Below are positions 1 through 6,531 of a DNA stretch of 10,491 nucleotides, in pieces. A program made the position numbers and the translations under genes. Origin of the DNA: an uncultured Oscillospiraceae bacterium (lineage in GTDB: Bacteria > Bacillota > Clostridia > Oscillospirales > Oscillospiraceae); contig CAJFPI010000178.1 in assembly GCA_904398675.1 (NCBI GenBank), positions 1 through 10,491 of the forward strand. Direction: 5' to 3'. Within the stretch, counting starts at the first letter, position 1, and each line of letters opens with the position of its first letter. The notes under the pieces were generated by a model. That model was given only the letters and a program-made list of their open reading frames with translations. It ran no database searches and had not been told where the DNA came from.

Positions 1-2
1 CC

Positions 3-161
3 GGCGGGTACACCATCCTCTCCCTGCGCCAGCGGGGCGGAGATCTGGACGAGATTTACAGACGGTATTTTGAAAAGGCAGGTGATCCCAGTGACGCTCA
101 TAGCGAAAGCGGAAAAGTGCAAGGCGGCTTTGCGCTCCCTTGGAAAAGGCGAAAAAAGTGA
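3..161 (+). CDS. ABC transporter ATP-binding protein, C-terminal end (partial)
   Basis: The third reading frame is open from the window edge to a TGA at 159-161 and gives the last 52 residues of a protein. It contains the segment LRQRGGDLDEIYRRYF, which resembles the end of ABC-2 type exporter ATPases, where a short helix of the type 'L-(D/E)-E-I-(F/Y)' follows the nucleotide-binding domain. It ends in a basic tail (WKRRKK). The Walker motifs would lie upstream and cannot be seen. The downstream gene is an ABC-2 permease, which is the expected partner of such an ATPase. The identification rests on this tail plus context, so it is moderate. The tail overlaps the start of the permease gene by about 70 bases if the preferred permease start is right. 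Confidence 0.6.
   Translation, partial: GGYTILSLRQRGGDLDEIYRRYFEKAGDPSDAHSESGKVQGGFALPWKRRKK
80..85 (+). promoter_or_regulatory. Ribosome binding site deciding the permease start
   Basis: AGGTGA lies 5 nt before GTG 91, inside the 3' end of the ATPase gene. It is the best Shine-Dalgarno match among the candidate starts TTG 70, GTG 82, GTG 91 and TTG 130. TTG 130 has only a weak AAGGCGG upstream. Confidence 0.4.
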
Positions 162-1104
162 AAAGATTCCCTCCGGTCTCGGCGCCCTGTTTCACAAGGA
201 GCTGACGGACCACCTGGAGAGCAAGCGCTTTACCCTGGTGTTTCTGCTGATGTTCCTGGCGGCAGTGATGAGCCTGGCGGGGGCGATCAGCACCATTCAG
301 GGAGAGTCCCTCACCAGCAGCGACTATATCTTCCTTCGGTTTTTTACCACCAGCAGCGAATCCATCTACTCCTTTGCCACCTTTATGGCCTTCCTGGGGC
401 CGCTGATGGGCATTGCCCTGGGCTTTGACGCCATCAACAACGAGCGGAGCCTGGGCACCCTTAACCGCCTGGCCTCCCAGCCGATCCACCGGGACGCCAT
501 CATCACCGCAAAGTTCCTGGCCGGCTCCGCAGCCATCGCCATTGTGGTGGCTTTCCTGGGGCTCGCTGTCAGCGGCATGGGCATCCTTGTCACCGGCATC
601 TCTCCCTCTCTGGAGGAGGCGCTGCGCCTTGCGGCCTTTCTGGTGGTGCTGTGGGCCTATATCAGCTTTTGGCTGGCGCTGGCCTCCCTCTTTTCCGTGG
701 TGTGCCGCCATGCCGCCACGGCGGCCCTCTCCGCCATTGCCATCTGGCTGTTCCTGACCCTCTTCATGTCCCTGGTGGCCAGCGGCCTTGCCAACCTCCT
801 CTTCCCCACCGACGGCATGGAGGGTATGCTGAACCTGATGAGCAACTACAGCTTTGAGCTGGGCCTCAACCGCATCTCGCCCTACTACCTCTTCAGCGAG
901 GCGGCTGTGACCATCCTCAACCCCAGCGTACGCAGCATCGGCATCGTCACCACCTCCCAGCTCTATGGCGCGGTGGACAGCTATCTGCCGCTGGGACAGA
1001 GCCTTCTTCTCATCTGGCCCCACCTGGTGGTGATTACGGCGCTGGTGATCGTGCTCTTTGCCGTCGCCTACATCGCCTTCATGCGCCAGGAGATCCGGGC
1101 CTGA
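91..1104 (+). CDS. ABC-2 type transporter permease
   Basis: This is an integral membrane permease of an ABC exporter, of the NosY/GldF-like ABC-2 class. From GTG 91 it is 337 residues. A charged, lysine-rich N-terminal segment of about 45 residues precedes the first membrane helix. Hydrophobic segments lie near residues 46-68, 93-113, 140-167, 178-205, 208-235 and 305-330, so about six helices. Between helices 2 and 3 is NNERSLGTLNRLASQPI followed by R-D-A-I-I-T-A-K-F. This is the cytoplasmic 'E-x-x-x-G-T-L ... S-x-P-I-x-R' loop typical of these permeases and thought to contact the ATPase. The reading frame is open upstream to TTG 70; GTG 91 is chosen for its ribosome binding site. The overlap with the ATPase gene suggests translational coupling. 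The substrate cannot be told. No auxiliary GldG-like gene follows; a terminator does. Confidence 0.85.
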   Translation: MTLIAKAEKCKAALRSLGKGEKSEKIPSGLGALFHKELTDHLESKRFTLVFLLMFLAAVMSLAGAISTIQGESLTSSDYIFLRFFTTSSESIYSFATFMAFLGPLMGIALGFDAINNERSLGTLNRLASQPIHRDAIITAKFLAGSAAIAIVVAFLGLAVSGMGILVTGISPSLEEALRLAAFLVVLWAYISFWLALASLFSVVCRHAATAALSAIAIWLFLTLFMSLVASGLANLLFPTDGMEGMLNLMSNYSFELGLNRISPYYLFSEAAVTILNPSVRSIGIVTTSQLYGAVDSYLPLGQSLLLIWPHLVVITALVIVLFAVAYIAFMRQEIRA

Positions 1105-1131
1105 TGGACCGGCAGAGACAGAAAAAACGGA

Positions 1132-1175
1132 AGAAGGGGAGGGGGCTTTTCCCGGGAAAGGCCCCCTCCCCTTTT
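1132..1175 (+). terminator. Rho-independent terminator of the transporter operon
   Basis: A near-perfect inverted repeat pairs 1134-1150 with 1157-1173: 17 pairs, one of them G-U. The core is GGGGAGGGGGC against GCCCCCTCCCC, around a CCCGGG apex that can itself pair. An outer G-U and an A-T pair extend it to 1132-1175. The 3' arm ends in four T residues (1172-1175), and the opposite arm is A-rich, as in intrinsic terminators. The T run is short, but the stem is very stable. It begins 27 nt after the permease stop. Confidence 0.85.
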
Positions 1176-1215
1176 GCCCGCTTTGGAAGAAATTTGAGAA
1201 TTTACAAATACCCAC

Positions 1216-1244
1216 TTTTCAAACGGGAGATTTTATATTAAAAT
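1216..1244 (+). promoter_or_regulatory. Putative sigma-A promoter for the pyrH operon
   Basis: The -35 candidate TTTTCA (1216-1221) matches four of six consensus bases. After a 17-nt spacer comes the -10 candidate TAAAAT (1239-1244), matching five of six. The stretch from about 1195 to 1245 is strikingly AT-rich compared with its surroundings and sits just after the terminator. A start of transcription near 1251 would give a leader of about 30 nt. This assignment is by eye. Confidence 0.6.
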
Positions 1245-1262
1245 GTGTGCAGTATGCAGATG

Positions 1263-1272
1263 AGGAGGGTGA
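1263..1272 (+). promoter_or_regulatory. Strong Shine-Dalgarno site of pyrH
   Basis: AGGAGGGTGA closely matches the anti-Shine-Dalgarno complement. The gap from AGGAGG to ATG 1281 is 12 nt, or 8 nt from the end of the extended match. Confidence 0.7.
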
Positions 1273-1280
1273 TTGGCTGA

Positions 1281-2000
1281 ATGGAGAAACCTGTGTATCA
1301 GCGTGTCCTTTTGAAGATCAGCGGCGAGGCCCTGGCCGGGGAAAAGCATACCGGCCTTGATTTTGAGGTGATCGCCAGTGTCTGCGCCGCCGTCAAGGAG
1401 GCGGTGGAGATGGGCGTGGAGATCGGCATTGTCATCGGGGGAGGCAACTTCTGGCGGGGTGTGAAGGACGGCAACGGCCGCATGGAGCGGGTACGGGCCG
1501 ACCACATGGGCATGCTGGCCACGGCGATGAACTGCCTTGCCATGGCGGATGTGCTGGAGCAGATGGGCGTCAGCGTCCGGGTGCAGACTGCGGTGGAGAT
1601 GCGGGCGGTGGCGGAGCCCTATATCCGCTCCCGGGCCATCCGGCATCTGGAGAAGGGACGCGTGGTCATCTTCGGCTGCGGCACAGGAAACCCCTTCTTC
1701 TCGACAGACACCGCCGCGGTGCTCCGGGCTGCGGAGATCGGCGCGGACGTGATCCTGCTGGCAAAGAACATCGACGGCGTCTACAGCGCAGACCCCAATA
1801 AGGACAGCTCCGCTGTGAAGTATGACCGCATCAGCTATGACGATGTCCTTTCCCAGCACCTGGCGGTGATGGATTCCACCGCCACCAGCCTCAGCATGGA
1901 CAACCGCATTCCCATTCATGTCTTTGCCTTGAAGGACCCCCAGAATATTATCCGCGCGCTGAAGGGCGAAAAAATCGGAACGATCGTGAAGGAGGACTGA
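1281..2000 (+). CDS. pyrH: UMP kinase
   Basis: Bacterial UMP kinase phosphorylates UMP to UDP with ATP in the cytoplasm. It is a hexameric amino-acid-kinase-fold enzyme unrelated to eukaryotic UMP/CMP kinase. The 239-residue length is typical. Motifs in order: the phosphate-binding start K12-I-S-G-E-A-L-A-G; GGGNFWRG at 53-60; R-A-D-H-M-G at 72-77; and the UMP-binding signature GTGNPFFSTDT at 134-144. The C-terminal half, with KNIDGVYSADP, is the nucleotide-binding lobe. ATG 1281 fits the family start and has a strong ribosome binding site. It is the first gene after the proposed promoter; frr follows after 3 nt. In many Bacillota rpsB and tsf precede pyrH, but here they do not. Confidence 0.97.
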   Translation: MEKPVYQRVLLKISGEALAGEKHTGLDFEVIASVCAAVKEAVEMGVEIGIVIGGGNFWRGVKDGNGRMERVRADHMGMLATAMNCLAMADVLEQMGVSVRVQTAVEMRAVAEPYIRSRAIRHLEKGRVVIFGCGTGNPFFSTDTAAVLRAAEIGADVILLAKNIDGVYSADPNKDSSAVKYDRISYDDVLSQHLAVMDSTATSLSMDNRIPIHVFALKDPQNIIRALKGEKIGTIVKED

Positions 2001-2003
2001 CAC

Positions 2004-2561
2004 ATGTTAAAGGATGAATATAAGGTATTTGAAAATAAAATGAAGAAGTCCATCGACTCGGTGGCGGCTGACTTTGCCGCTGTGCGGGCCGGCCGGGCCA
2101 ACGCGGCGGTGCTGGACAGGATCATGGTGGACTACTATGGAACGCCCACCCCCATCCAGCAGATCGCCTCCATCGGATCCCCGGATCCCCGGTCTCTGGT
2201 GATCCAGCCCTGGGACGCCTCGGCGGTGAAGGCCATTGAGAAGGCCATCCAGGAGTCGGATCTGGGCATCAATCCCGCCAACGACGGCAAGGTGCTGCGC
2301 CTGCTCTTCCCCCAGCTGACGGAGGAGCGGCGCCGGGAACTGACCAAGCAGATCGGCAAGTATGCCGAGGGCGGCAAGGTGGCCATCCGCAACATCCGCC
2401 GGGACGCCATGGATAAGTTCAAGAAGATGCAGAAGGACGGCGAGATCACCGAGGACGACCTCAAGCAGGCGGAAAAGGACATTCAAAAGCTCACCGACGA
2501 GATGATCAAGAAGGTGGATGAGCTGTACAGCGTGAAGGAAAAGGAACTGATGGAGGTCTGA
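2004..2561 (+). CDS. frr: Ribosome recycling factor
   Basis: RRF works with EF-G to split the post-termination ribosome so that its subunits can be reused. The 185-residue length is the family standard. The N-terminal helix carries RAGRAN at 28-33, followed by the domain II segment with Y-Y-G-T-P-T-P and S-I-G-S-P-D-P-R-S-L-V-I-Q-P-W-D. The conserved R-N-I-R-R-D-A is at 129-135, with Arg132 at the position known to be essential in E. coli RRF. The C-terminal half is a long charged helix of the three-helix bundle. AAGGAGG at 1989-1995, inside the end of pyrH, lies 8 nt before ATG 2004. The first codons are AT-rich compared with the rest of the gene. Pairing with pyrH is nearly universal. Confidence 0.98.
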   Translation: MLKDEYKVFENKMKKSIDSVAADFAAVRAGRANAAVLDRIMVDYYGTPTPIQQIASIGSPDPRSLVIQPWDASAVKAIEKAIQESDLGINPANDGKVLRLLFPQLTEERRRELTKQIGKYAEGGKVAIRNIRRDAMDKFKKMQKDGEITEDDLKQAEKDIQKLTDEMIKKVDELYSVKEKELMEV

Positions 2562-2689
2562 GTACCTTCGGCCCTCCGGCATGGGATACGGCGGAGCGTG
2601 GTTCCGCTCCTCCTGCCGGCGGGGACGGCTGCGGCCCCGGAGGGCTGCCGAGCATCGGCGGCAATCGGATCATCCGCTTTGGAGGCGCT
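2562..2689 (+). other. GC-rich structured gap between frr and uppS
   Basis: This 128-nt gap holds no convincing gene and no AT-rich promoter. It is rich in inverted repeats. GCCCTCCGG (2571-2579) pairs with CCGGAGGGC (2637-2645), extendable by a G-U and a C-G pair to 2569-2647. Inside lies GGAGCG (2593-2598) against CGCTCC (2605-2610). Downstream lies GCCGA (2647-2651) against TCGGC (2655-2659). No T run follows any stem, so this is not an obvious terminator. A GGAGG (2681-2685) only 4 nt before the uppS ATG is the ribosome binding site. It could be an mRNA processing or stability element, a leader affecting uppS translation, or degenerate sequence. Confidence 0.45.
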
Positions 2690-3451
2690 ATGGCACTACC
2701 TTTCTTTCGAAAAAGACACAGCGCAGCTGCGGGGCAGGTGGACTTTGACCATTTGCCCCGCCATGTTGCTATTATCCTGGACGGCAACGGCCGCTGGGCC
2801 AGACGCCGGGGGCTGCCGCGGACAGCGGGCCACAAGGCCGGCGCGGAGACCTTCCGCACCATCGCCACCTACTGCCGGGACATCGGCCTCGACTATCTGA
2901 CGGTCTACGCCTTCTCCACGGAGAACTGGCGGCGGCCGGAGGAGGAGGTCTCCACCATTATGGACCTTCTCAAGCGGTATATGCTGGAGGCGTTGGACAC
3001 CATGGAGCGGGACAATGTGCGCCTGCGCTTTATGGGGGACATCTCAGCGCTCAGCGGGGAACTGCAGGAGCTGGCCCGCCGGTGCGACGAGATCTCCGGG
3101 AGGCTTACCGGCTGCCAGTGCAATATCTGCATCAACTATGGCGGCCGGGCGGAGCTGGTGCATGCGGCCCAGGACTTTGCCCGGGCCTGCCTTGCCGGGA
3201 CGGCCCGGCCGGAGGAGCTGACGGAGGAGACGTTTGAGAGCTATCTCTACTCTGCCGGCATCCCCAGCCCGGAGCTTTTGATCCGCCCCGGCGGCGAGCA
3301 GCGGCTGAGCAATTTTCTTCTCTGGCAGTGTGCTTACGCGGAGTTTTATTACACCGACGTGTTGTGGCCGGATTTTACGGTGGAGGACCTGCACCGGGCC
3401 TTTGCCGCCTATCAGAGCCGGGACCGGCGGTTTGGAGGGATTAAGAGATGA
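2690..3451 (+). CDS. uppS: Undecaprenyl diphosphate synthase (cis-prenyltransferase)
   Basis: UppS condenses isopentenyl diphosphate units onto farnesyl diphosphate in cis configuration. The product is the C55 lipid carrier for peptidoglycan and other wall polymers. At 253 residues it is of usual length. HVAIILDGNGRWARRRGLPR (25-44) holds the catalytic Asp31 and the substrate loop; T-A-G-H-K-A-G follows. Next come YAFSTENWRRP and the C-terminal RPGGEQRLSNFLLWQ (from residue 199), then AYAEFYYTDVLWPDF, whose Glu helps bind Mg2+ and the incoming substrate. The usual 'RTSGE' reads RPGGE, a common variant. ATG 2690 has GGAGG only 4 nt upstream and gives the expected short N-terminus; no in-frame start lies just upstream. 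The stop overlaps the cdsA start. Confidence 0.96.
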   Translation: MALPFFRKRHSAAAGQVDFDHLPRHVAIILDGNGRWARRRGLPRTAGHKAGAETFRTIATYCRDIGLDYLTVYAFSTENWRRPEEEVSTIMDLLKRYMLEALDTMERDNVRLRFMGDISALSGELQELARRCDEISGRLTGCQCNICINYGGRAELVHAAQDFARACLAGTARPEELTEETFESYLYSAGIPSPELLIRPGGEQRLSNFLLWQCAYAEFYYTDVLWPDFTVEDLHRAFAAYQSRDRRFGGIKR

Positions 3452-4254
3452 AATCAAGGCTGCTGGTCAGCGCGGTGGGGGCGCCGGTGCTGCTGTATGT
3501 GGTGCTGTGGGGGCCGCCGGCGGCGCTGGTGGTCTCTTTGGCGGCGCTGGCGGCCGTTGCGGCGTGGGAGCTGGCCCACTGTGCCGGCGTTCCGGGCAGG
3601 AGCTTTCCCATGTTTCTCACGGTGGCTGCGGCAGCATTCACGGTGTGCCTTGCCTGGGTGGAGCCGGAAATTCTGGGCCATCTGTGGACGGCCTTGATTT
3701 TGGTGCTGTTTTTTCATGCGGTCTGCCGGGGCGGCGAGGTCTCCTTTCAGCAGGTGATGGCCTGTGTGGCCGCCGGCATGCTGATTCCCTATTCTTTTTC
3801 CACGCTGCTTTTGACATGGCAGGAGGGGATCCACCGCGGCTACCTCATTCTGCCCTTTGTCTTCAGCTTTATGAGCGACACCGGCGGCTATTTTGCCGGA
3901 CGCGCTTTCGGCAGGCACAAGCTGGCCCCCCGCATCAGCCCCCACAAGACGGTGGAGGGCGCCGTCGGCGGCCTGGTGGGCAATCTCCTGGGCGGGGCGG
4001 TGTTTGCCTTTATCATGGAGACCTGGTGCGGCCAGGACATCTCCTATCCCCTGATTCTGGCGCTGGGGCTTGTGTGCAGCGTGGCGGCGCAGGTGGGGGA
4101 CCTGAGCTTTTCGCTGGTCAAGCGGGAGTTCGGCGTAAAGGACTACGGCCGCATTTTCCTGGAGCACGGCGGCGTTTTGGACCGGTTTGACAGCGTGATT
4201 TTCGTACTGCCGTTTCTCACCGCGGTGCTGCGCCTGGTGCTTTCTTTTGACTGA
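3448..4254 (+). CDS. cdsA: Phosphatidate cytidylyltransferase (CDP-diacylglycerol synthase)
   Basis: CdsA is a polytopic membrane enzyme that makes CDP-diacylglycerol from phosphatidic acid and CTP, the branch point for phosphatidylglycerol and cardiolipin. The 268-residue protein has a very hydrophobic N-terminal half with several membrane helices. It then carries F-M-S-D-T-G-G-Y-F-A-G-R-A-F-G-R and S-P-H-K-T-V-E-G, the conserved catalytic regions. The family signature runs from S222 to D248: S-x-x-K-R226, K231-D232, E-H240-G-G, and D245-R-F-D248. All its acidic metal ligands are present. ATG 3448 overlaps the uppS TGA as ATGA, with GGAGGGA about 8 nt upstream, indicating translational coupling. 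The substrate chemistry links it to its neighbours through membrane and wall biogenesis. Confidence 0.96.
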   Translation: MKSRLLVSAVGAPVLLYVVLWGPPAALVVSLAALAAVAAWELAHCAGVPGRSFPMFLTVAAAAFTVCLAWVEPEILGHLWTALILVLFFHAVCRGGEVSFQQVMACVAAGMLIPYSFSTLLLTWQEGIHRGYLILPFVFSFMSDTGGYFAGRAFGRHKLAPRISPHKTVEGAVGGLVGNLLGGAVFAFIMETWCGQDISYPLILALGLVCSVAAQVGDLSFSLVKREFGVKDYGRIFLEHGGVLDRFDSVIFVLPFLTAVLRLVLSFD

Positions 4255-4269
4255 TTGGGGGTGTGGGCG

Positions 4270-5436
4270 ATGAGCAAGACGATCGCGGTGCTGGGCTCCA
4301 CCGGCTCCATCGGCCGGCAGACCCTGGCAGTGGCCCGTGAGCTGGGGCTGGCCGTTGCAGCGCTGACGGCCAAGAGCAGCCTGGATCTTTTGGAGCGGCA
4401 GGCCAGGGAGTTTCTCCCGGAGCTGGTGGTGCTTTATGATATGGAGGCTGCGGCGGAGATGGCCCGGCGGCTGCGCGGACTCCCCATCCGGGTGGCCTAT
4501 GGCATGGAGGGCCTGACAGAGGCCGCCTCCCTTGACCGCGCGGATACAGTGGTCACCGCCGTGGTGGGCATGGTGGGCCTCCGCCCCACGCTGGCCGCCA
4601 TCCAAAAGGGAAAACGGATCGCCCTGGCCAACAAGGAGACCCTGGTGTGTGCCGGGGAGCTGGTGATGGAGGAGGCCAAACGCTGCGGCGCGGAGATCGT
4701 GCCGGTGGACAGCGAACACTCCGCCATTTTCCAGTGCCTCCAGGGCTGCCGGGACAGGGGAGAGGTGAAACGCCTTATCCTCACCTGCTCCGGCGGACCG
4801 TTTTACGGCAGGTCCTTCGCCCAGCTGGAGGGCGTGACGGTGGAGGAGGCCCTGCGCCATCCCAACTGGTCCATGGGGGCGAAGATCACCGTGGACAGCG
4901 CCACGCTGATGAACAAAGGGCTGGAGTGCATCGAGGCCATGCGCCTTTACCGCCTGCCCCCGGAGCAGGTTTCTGTGGTGATCCACCGGCAGAGCATCGT
5001 CCACTCCCTGGTGGAGTTTCACGACGGGGCCATGCTGGCCCAACTGGGGACGCCGGATATGAAACTGCCCATCCGCTATGCCCTGACCTATCCCCGGCGG
5101 GCACCCTCGCCGGACGAGCCGCTGGATCTTCTCCGCTGCCCGTCCCTGACCTTCGCCCCCCCGGACGAGGAGGCATTCCCCTGCCTTTCCCTGGCACTTC
5201 GCTGCGCCCGGACCGGGGGGACGGCCTGCGCGGTCCTCAACGGGGCAAACGAGGCGGCGGTGGGGCGGTTCCTGCGCGGTGAGATCGGCTTTAACGACAT
5301 TTCCCGCCTGGTAGAAAAGGCGCTGGACGCCATAGAAGTGAAATGGAATCCCACCCTGGCGGATATACTGGAAGCAGACCGGCAGGCACGGTCTGTGGTG
5401 CTGGATGGGGCGTGTGTGCTGGAGGAGTCCAAATAA
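4270..5436 (+). CDS. dxr: 1-deoxy-D-xylulose 5-phosphate reductoisomerase
   Basis: Dxr converts 1-deoxy-D-xylulose 5-phosphate to 2-C-methyl-D-erythritol 4-phosphate with NADPH and a divalent metal. This is the committed step of the MEP isoprenoid pathway and the target of fosmidomycin. From ATG 4270 it is 388 residues. Motifs: the NADPH-binding loop GSTGSIG at 9-15; N-K-E-T at 121-124; the metal ligands D147 and E149 in VDSEHSA; and the catalytic loop WSMGAKITVDSATLMNKGLE at 200-219, whose final Glu is the third metal ligand. The frame is open to TTG 4255 and GTG 4261, but ATG 4270 gives the family N-terminus. The ribosome binding site is G-rich (GGGGGTG, 4257-4263) and weak, suggesting coupling to cdsA, which ends 15 nt upstream. 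Confidence 0.96.
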   Translation: MSKTIAVLGSTGSIGRQTLAVARELGLAVAALTAKSSLDLLERQAREFLPELVVLYDMEAAAEMARRLRGLPIRVAYGMEGLTEAASLDRADTVVTAVVGMVGLRPTLAAIQKGKRIALANKETLVCAGELVMEEAKRCGAEIVPVDSEHSAIFQCLQGCRDRGEVKRLILTCSGGPFYGRSFAQLEGVTVEEALRHPNWSMGAKITVDSATLMNKGLECIEAMRLYRLPPEQVSVVIHRQSIVHSLVEFHDGAMLAQLGTPDMKLPIRYALTYPRRAPSPDEPLDLLRCPSLTFAPPDEEAFPCLSLALRCARTGGTACAVLNGANEAAVGRFLRGEIGFNDISRLVEKALDAIEVKWNPTLADILEADRQARSVVLDGACVLEESK

Positions 5437-5440
5437 GGAG
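5435..5440 (+). promoter_or_regulatory. Ribosome binding site of rseP with long spacing
   Basis: AAGGAG overlaps the dxr stop codon (TAAGGAG). It lies 12 nt before ATG 5453, longer than the usual 5-9 nt. The codon just before that ATG is an in-frame TAA (5450-5452), so no earlier start is possible. Confidence 0.5.
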
Positions 5441-5452
5441 CGTTTTTGGTAA

Positions 5453-6517
5453 ATGATCTATATTCTAGCAGCAGTGCTGATCTTCGGCGTGCTGATCGCC
5501 GTCCATGAGTGGGGGCACTATATCGCCGCCCGCATCTGCGGCGTCACGGTCCACGAGTTTGCCATCGGCATGGGTCCCAAGCTCTACCACAAGGAGAAGA
5601 ACGGGTGCCTCTATACCCTGCGCCTTCTGCCCATCGGCGGCTACTGCGCCCTGGAGGGGGAGGAAGAGGAGTCTGACGATCCACACAGCCTCAACAACCA
5701 GGGGTTCTGGAAAAAGGTGCTGATCTTCGCCGCCGGGGCGGGGATGAACTTTGTGGCGGGGTTTCTCATCATCCTGCTGCTCTATGCCAACGCCGCCGGT
5801 TTCCGCACCGCGGAGATCACCGGCTTTTATGAGGGCTGCCCCTACGAGGGCAGCGACGGGCTGCAGGCCGGGGATATCCTCTACAGCATCGACGGCCACC
5901 GGATCTATCTCTTCAGCGACATCAGCCTCTTCCTCAGCCGGGGCAACGGCGAGACCTTTGACCTGGTGGTGCTGCGGGACGGGGAGAAGGTGACGCTCAA
6001 TGATTTCCCCATGACGCCTCTGGAGTATACCGAGGACGACGGCACCACCTTCACCGGCTATGGGCTCCGGCTGGCCGGCGTGGAGGAGGCCACCCTGGGC
6101 GCCAAGCTCCGGGTCAGCTGGTACAATGCCATCGACTTTGTCCGTCTCATCTGGATCAGCCTTGGGGATCTTGTCACCGGGGCGGCGGGGATGGAGGACC
6201 TCAGCGGCCCGGTGGGCATCGTCTCCGCCATCTCCACAGTGGGGGAGCAGAGCGCCACGGTGCTGGACGCGGTGTACAACATCGCCTACCTCGGCGCCAT
6301 GATCGCGGTGAACCTGGCGGTGATGAACCTGCTGCCTATTCCGGCGCTGGACGGGGGAAAGATCTTCTTCCTGTTGGTCAACGCCGTGGTTATGCTGGTG
6401 GCCAAGCGGCAGATCCCGCCCAAATATGAGAATTATATCCACGCCGCCGGCTTTGTCCTCCTGATGGGGCTGATGCTGGTGGTCACATTCCAGGACGTGT
6501 TCCGATTATTCCGATAA
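5453..6517 (+). CDS. rseP: RIP metalloprotease RseP (site-2 protease, peptidase M50)
   Basis: This is an intramembrane zinc protease that cleaves membrane-anchored regulators such as anti-sigma factors, and in Bacillota also remnant signal peptides. The 354-residue protein has HEWGH (18-22), the HExxH zinc site with catalytic Glu19, in its first membrane helix. A second helix near 89-112 contains A-G-A-G-M-N-F. One PDZ domain spans roughly 118-198, including the G-D-I-L-Y-S-I-D-G core. Then come L-S-G-P-V-G-I and NLLPIPALDGG (292-302), whose Asp300 is the third zinc ligand, and a C-terminal helix. A single PDZ domain is normal for Gram-positive members; the E. coli protein has two. The gene follows dxr by 16 nt as in many Bacillota. 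The in vivo substrate is not evident here. Confidence 0.95.
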   Translation: MIYILAAVLIFGVLIAVHEWGHYIAARICGVTVHEFAIGMGPKLYHKEKNGCLYTLRLLPIGGYCALEGEEEESDDPHSLNNQGFWKKVLIFAAGAGMNFVAGFLIILLLYANAAGFRTAEITGFYEGCPYEGSDGLQAGDILYSIDGHRIYLFSDISLFLSRGNGETFDLVVLRDGEKVTLNDFPMTPLEYTEDDGTTFTGYGLRLAGVEEATLGAKLRVSWYNAIDFVRLIWISLGDLVTGAAGMEDLSGPVGIVSAISTVGEQSATVLDAVYNIAYLGAMIAVNLAVMNLLPIPALDGGKIFFLLVNAVVMLVAKRQIPPKYENYIHAAGFVLLMGLMLVVTFQDVFRLFR

Positions 6518-6531
6518 GGAGGTCTTGCCCC

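Noticed and set aside
1058..1360. 100-codon + strand frame spanning the permease end, the terminator and the pyrH start
   Set aside because: It reads straight through the terminator hairpin and promoter region and has no recognisable protein features.
2176..2193. Tandem GGATCCCC copies inside frr
   Set aside because: There are only two short copies, and they encode the normal conserved G-S-P-D-P-R segment of RRF, so coding constraint explains them.
2598..2900. Possible small gene in the frr-uppS gap
   Set aside because: Most of it is a shifted frame of uppS, it lacks a ribosome binding site, and its residue composition is that of a GC-rich shadow frame.
3330..4190. 286-codon + strand frame overlapping uppS and cdsA
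   Set aside because: It is out of frame with CdsA, which has its complete signature motif. The translation is Gly/Arg-rich filler typical of a shifted frame in GC-rich DNA.
3454..5043. 529-codon open frame on the - strand across cdsA and dxr
   Set aside because: Same codon-aligned antisense effect: cdsA and dxr share a frame, and the frame ends at a TCA codon of cdsA at 3454. No domain is seen and a full set of real sense genes covers the region.
5465..6442. 325-codon open frame on the - strand within rseP
   Set aside because: Codon-aligned antisense of rseP, ending at a CTA codon at 5465. It is explained by avoidance of TTA/CTA/TCA codons.
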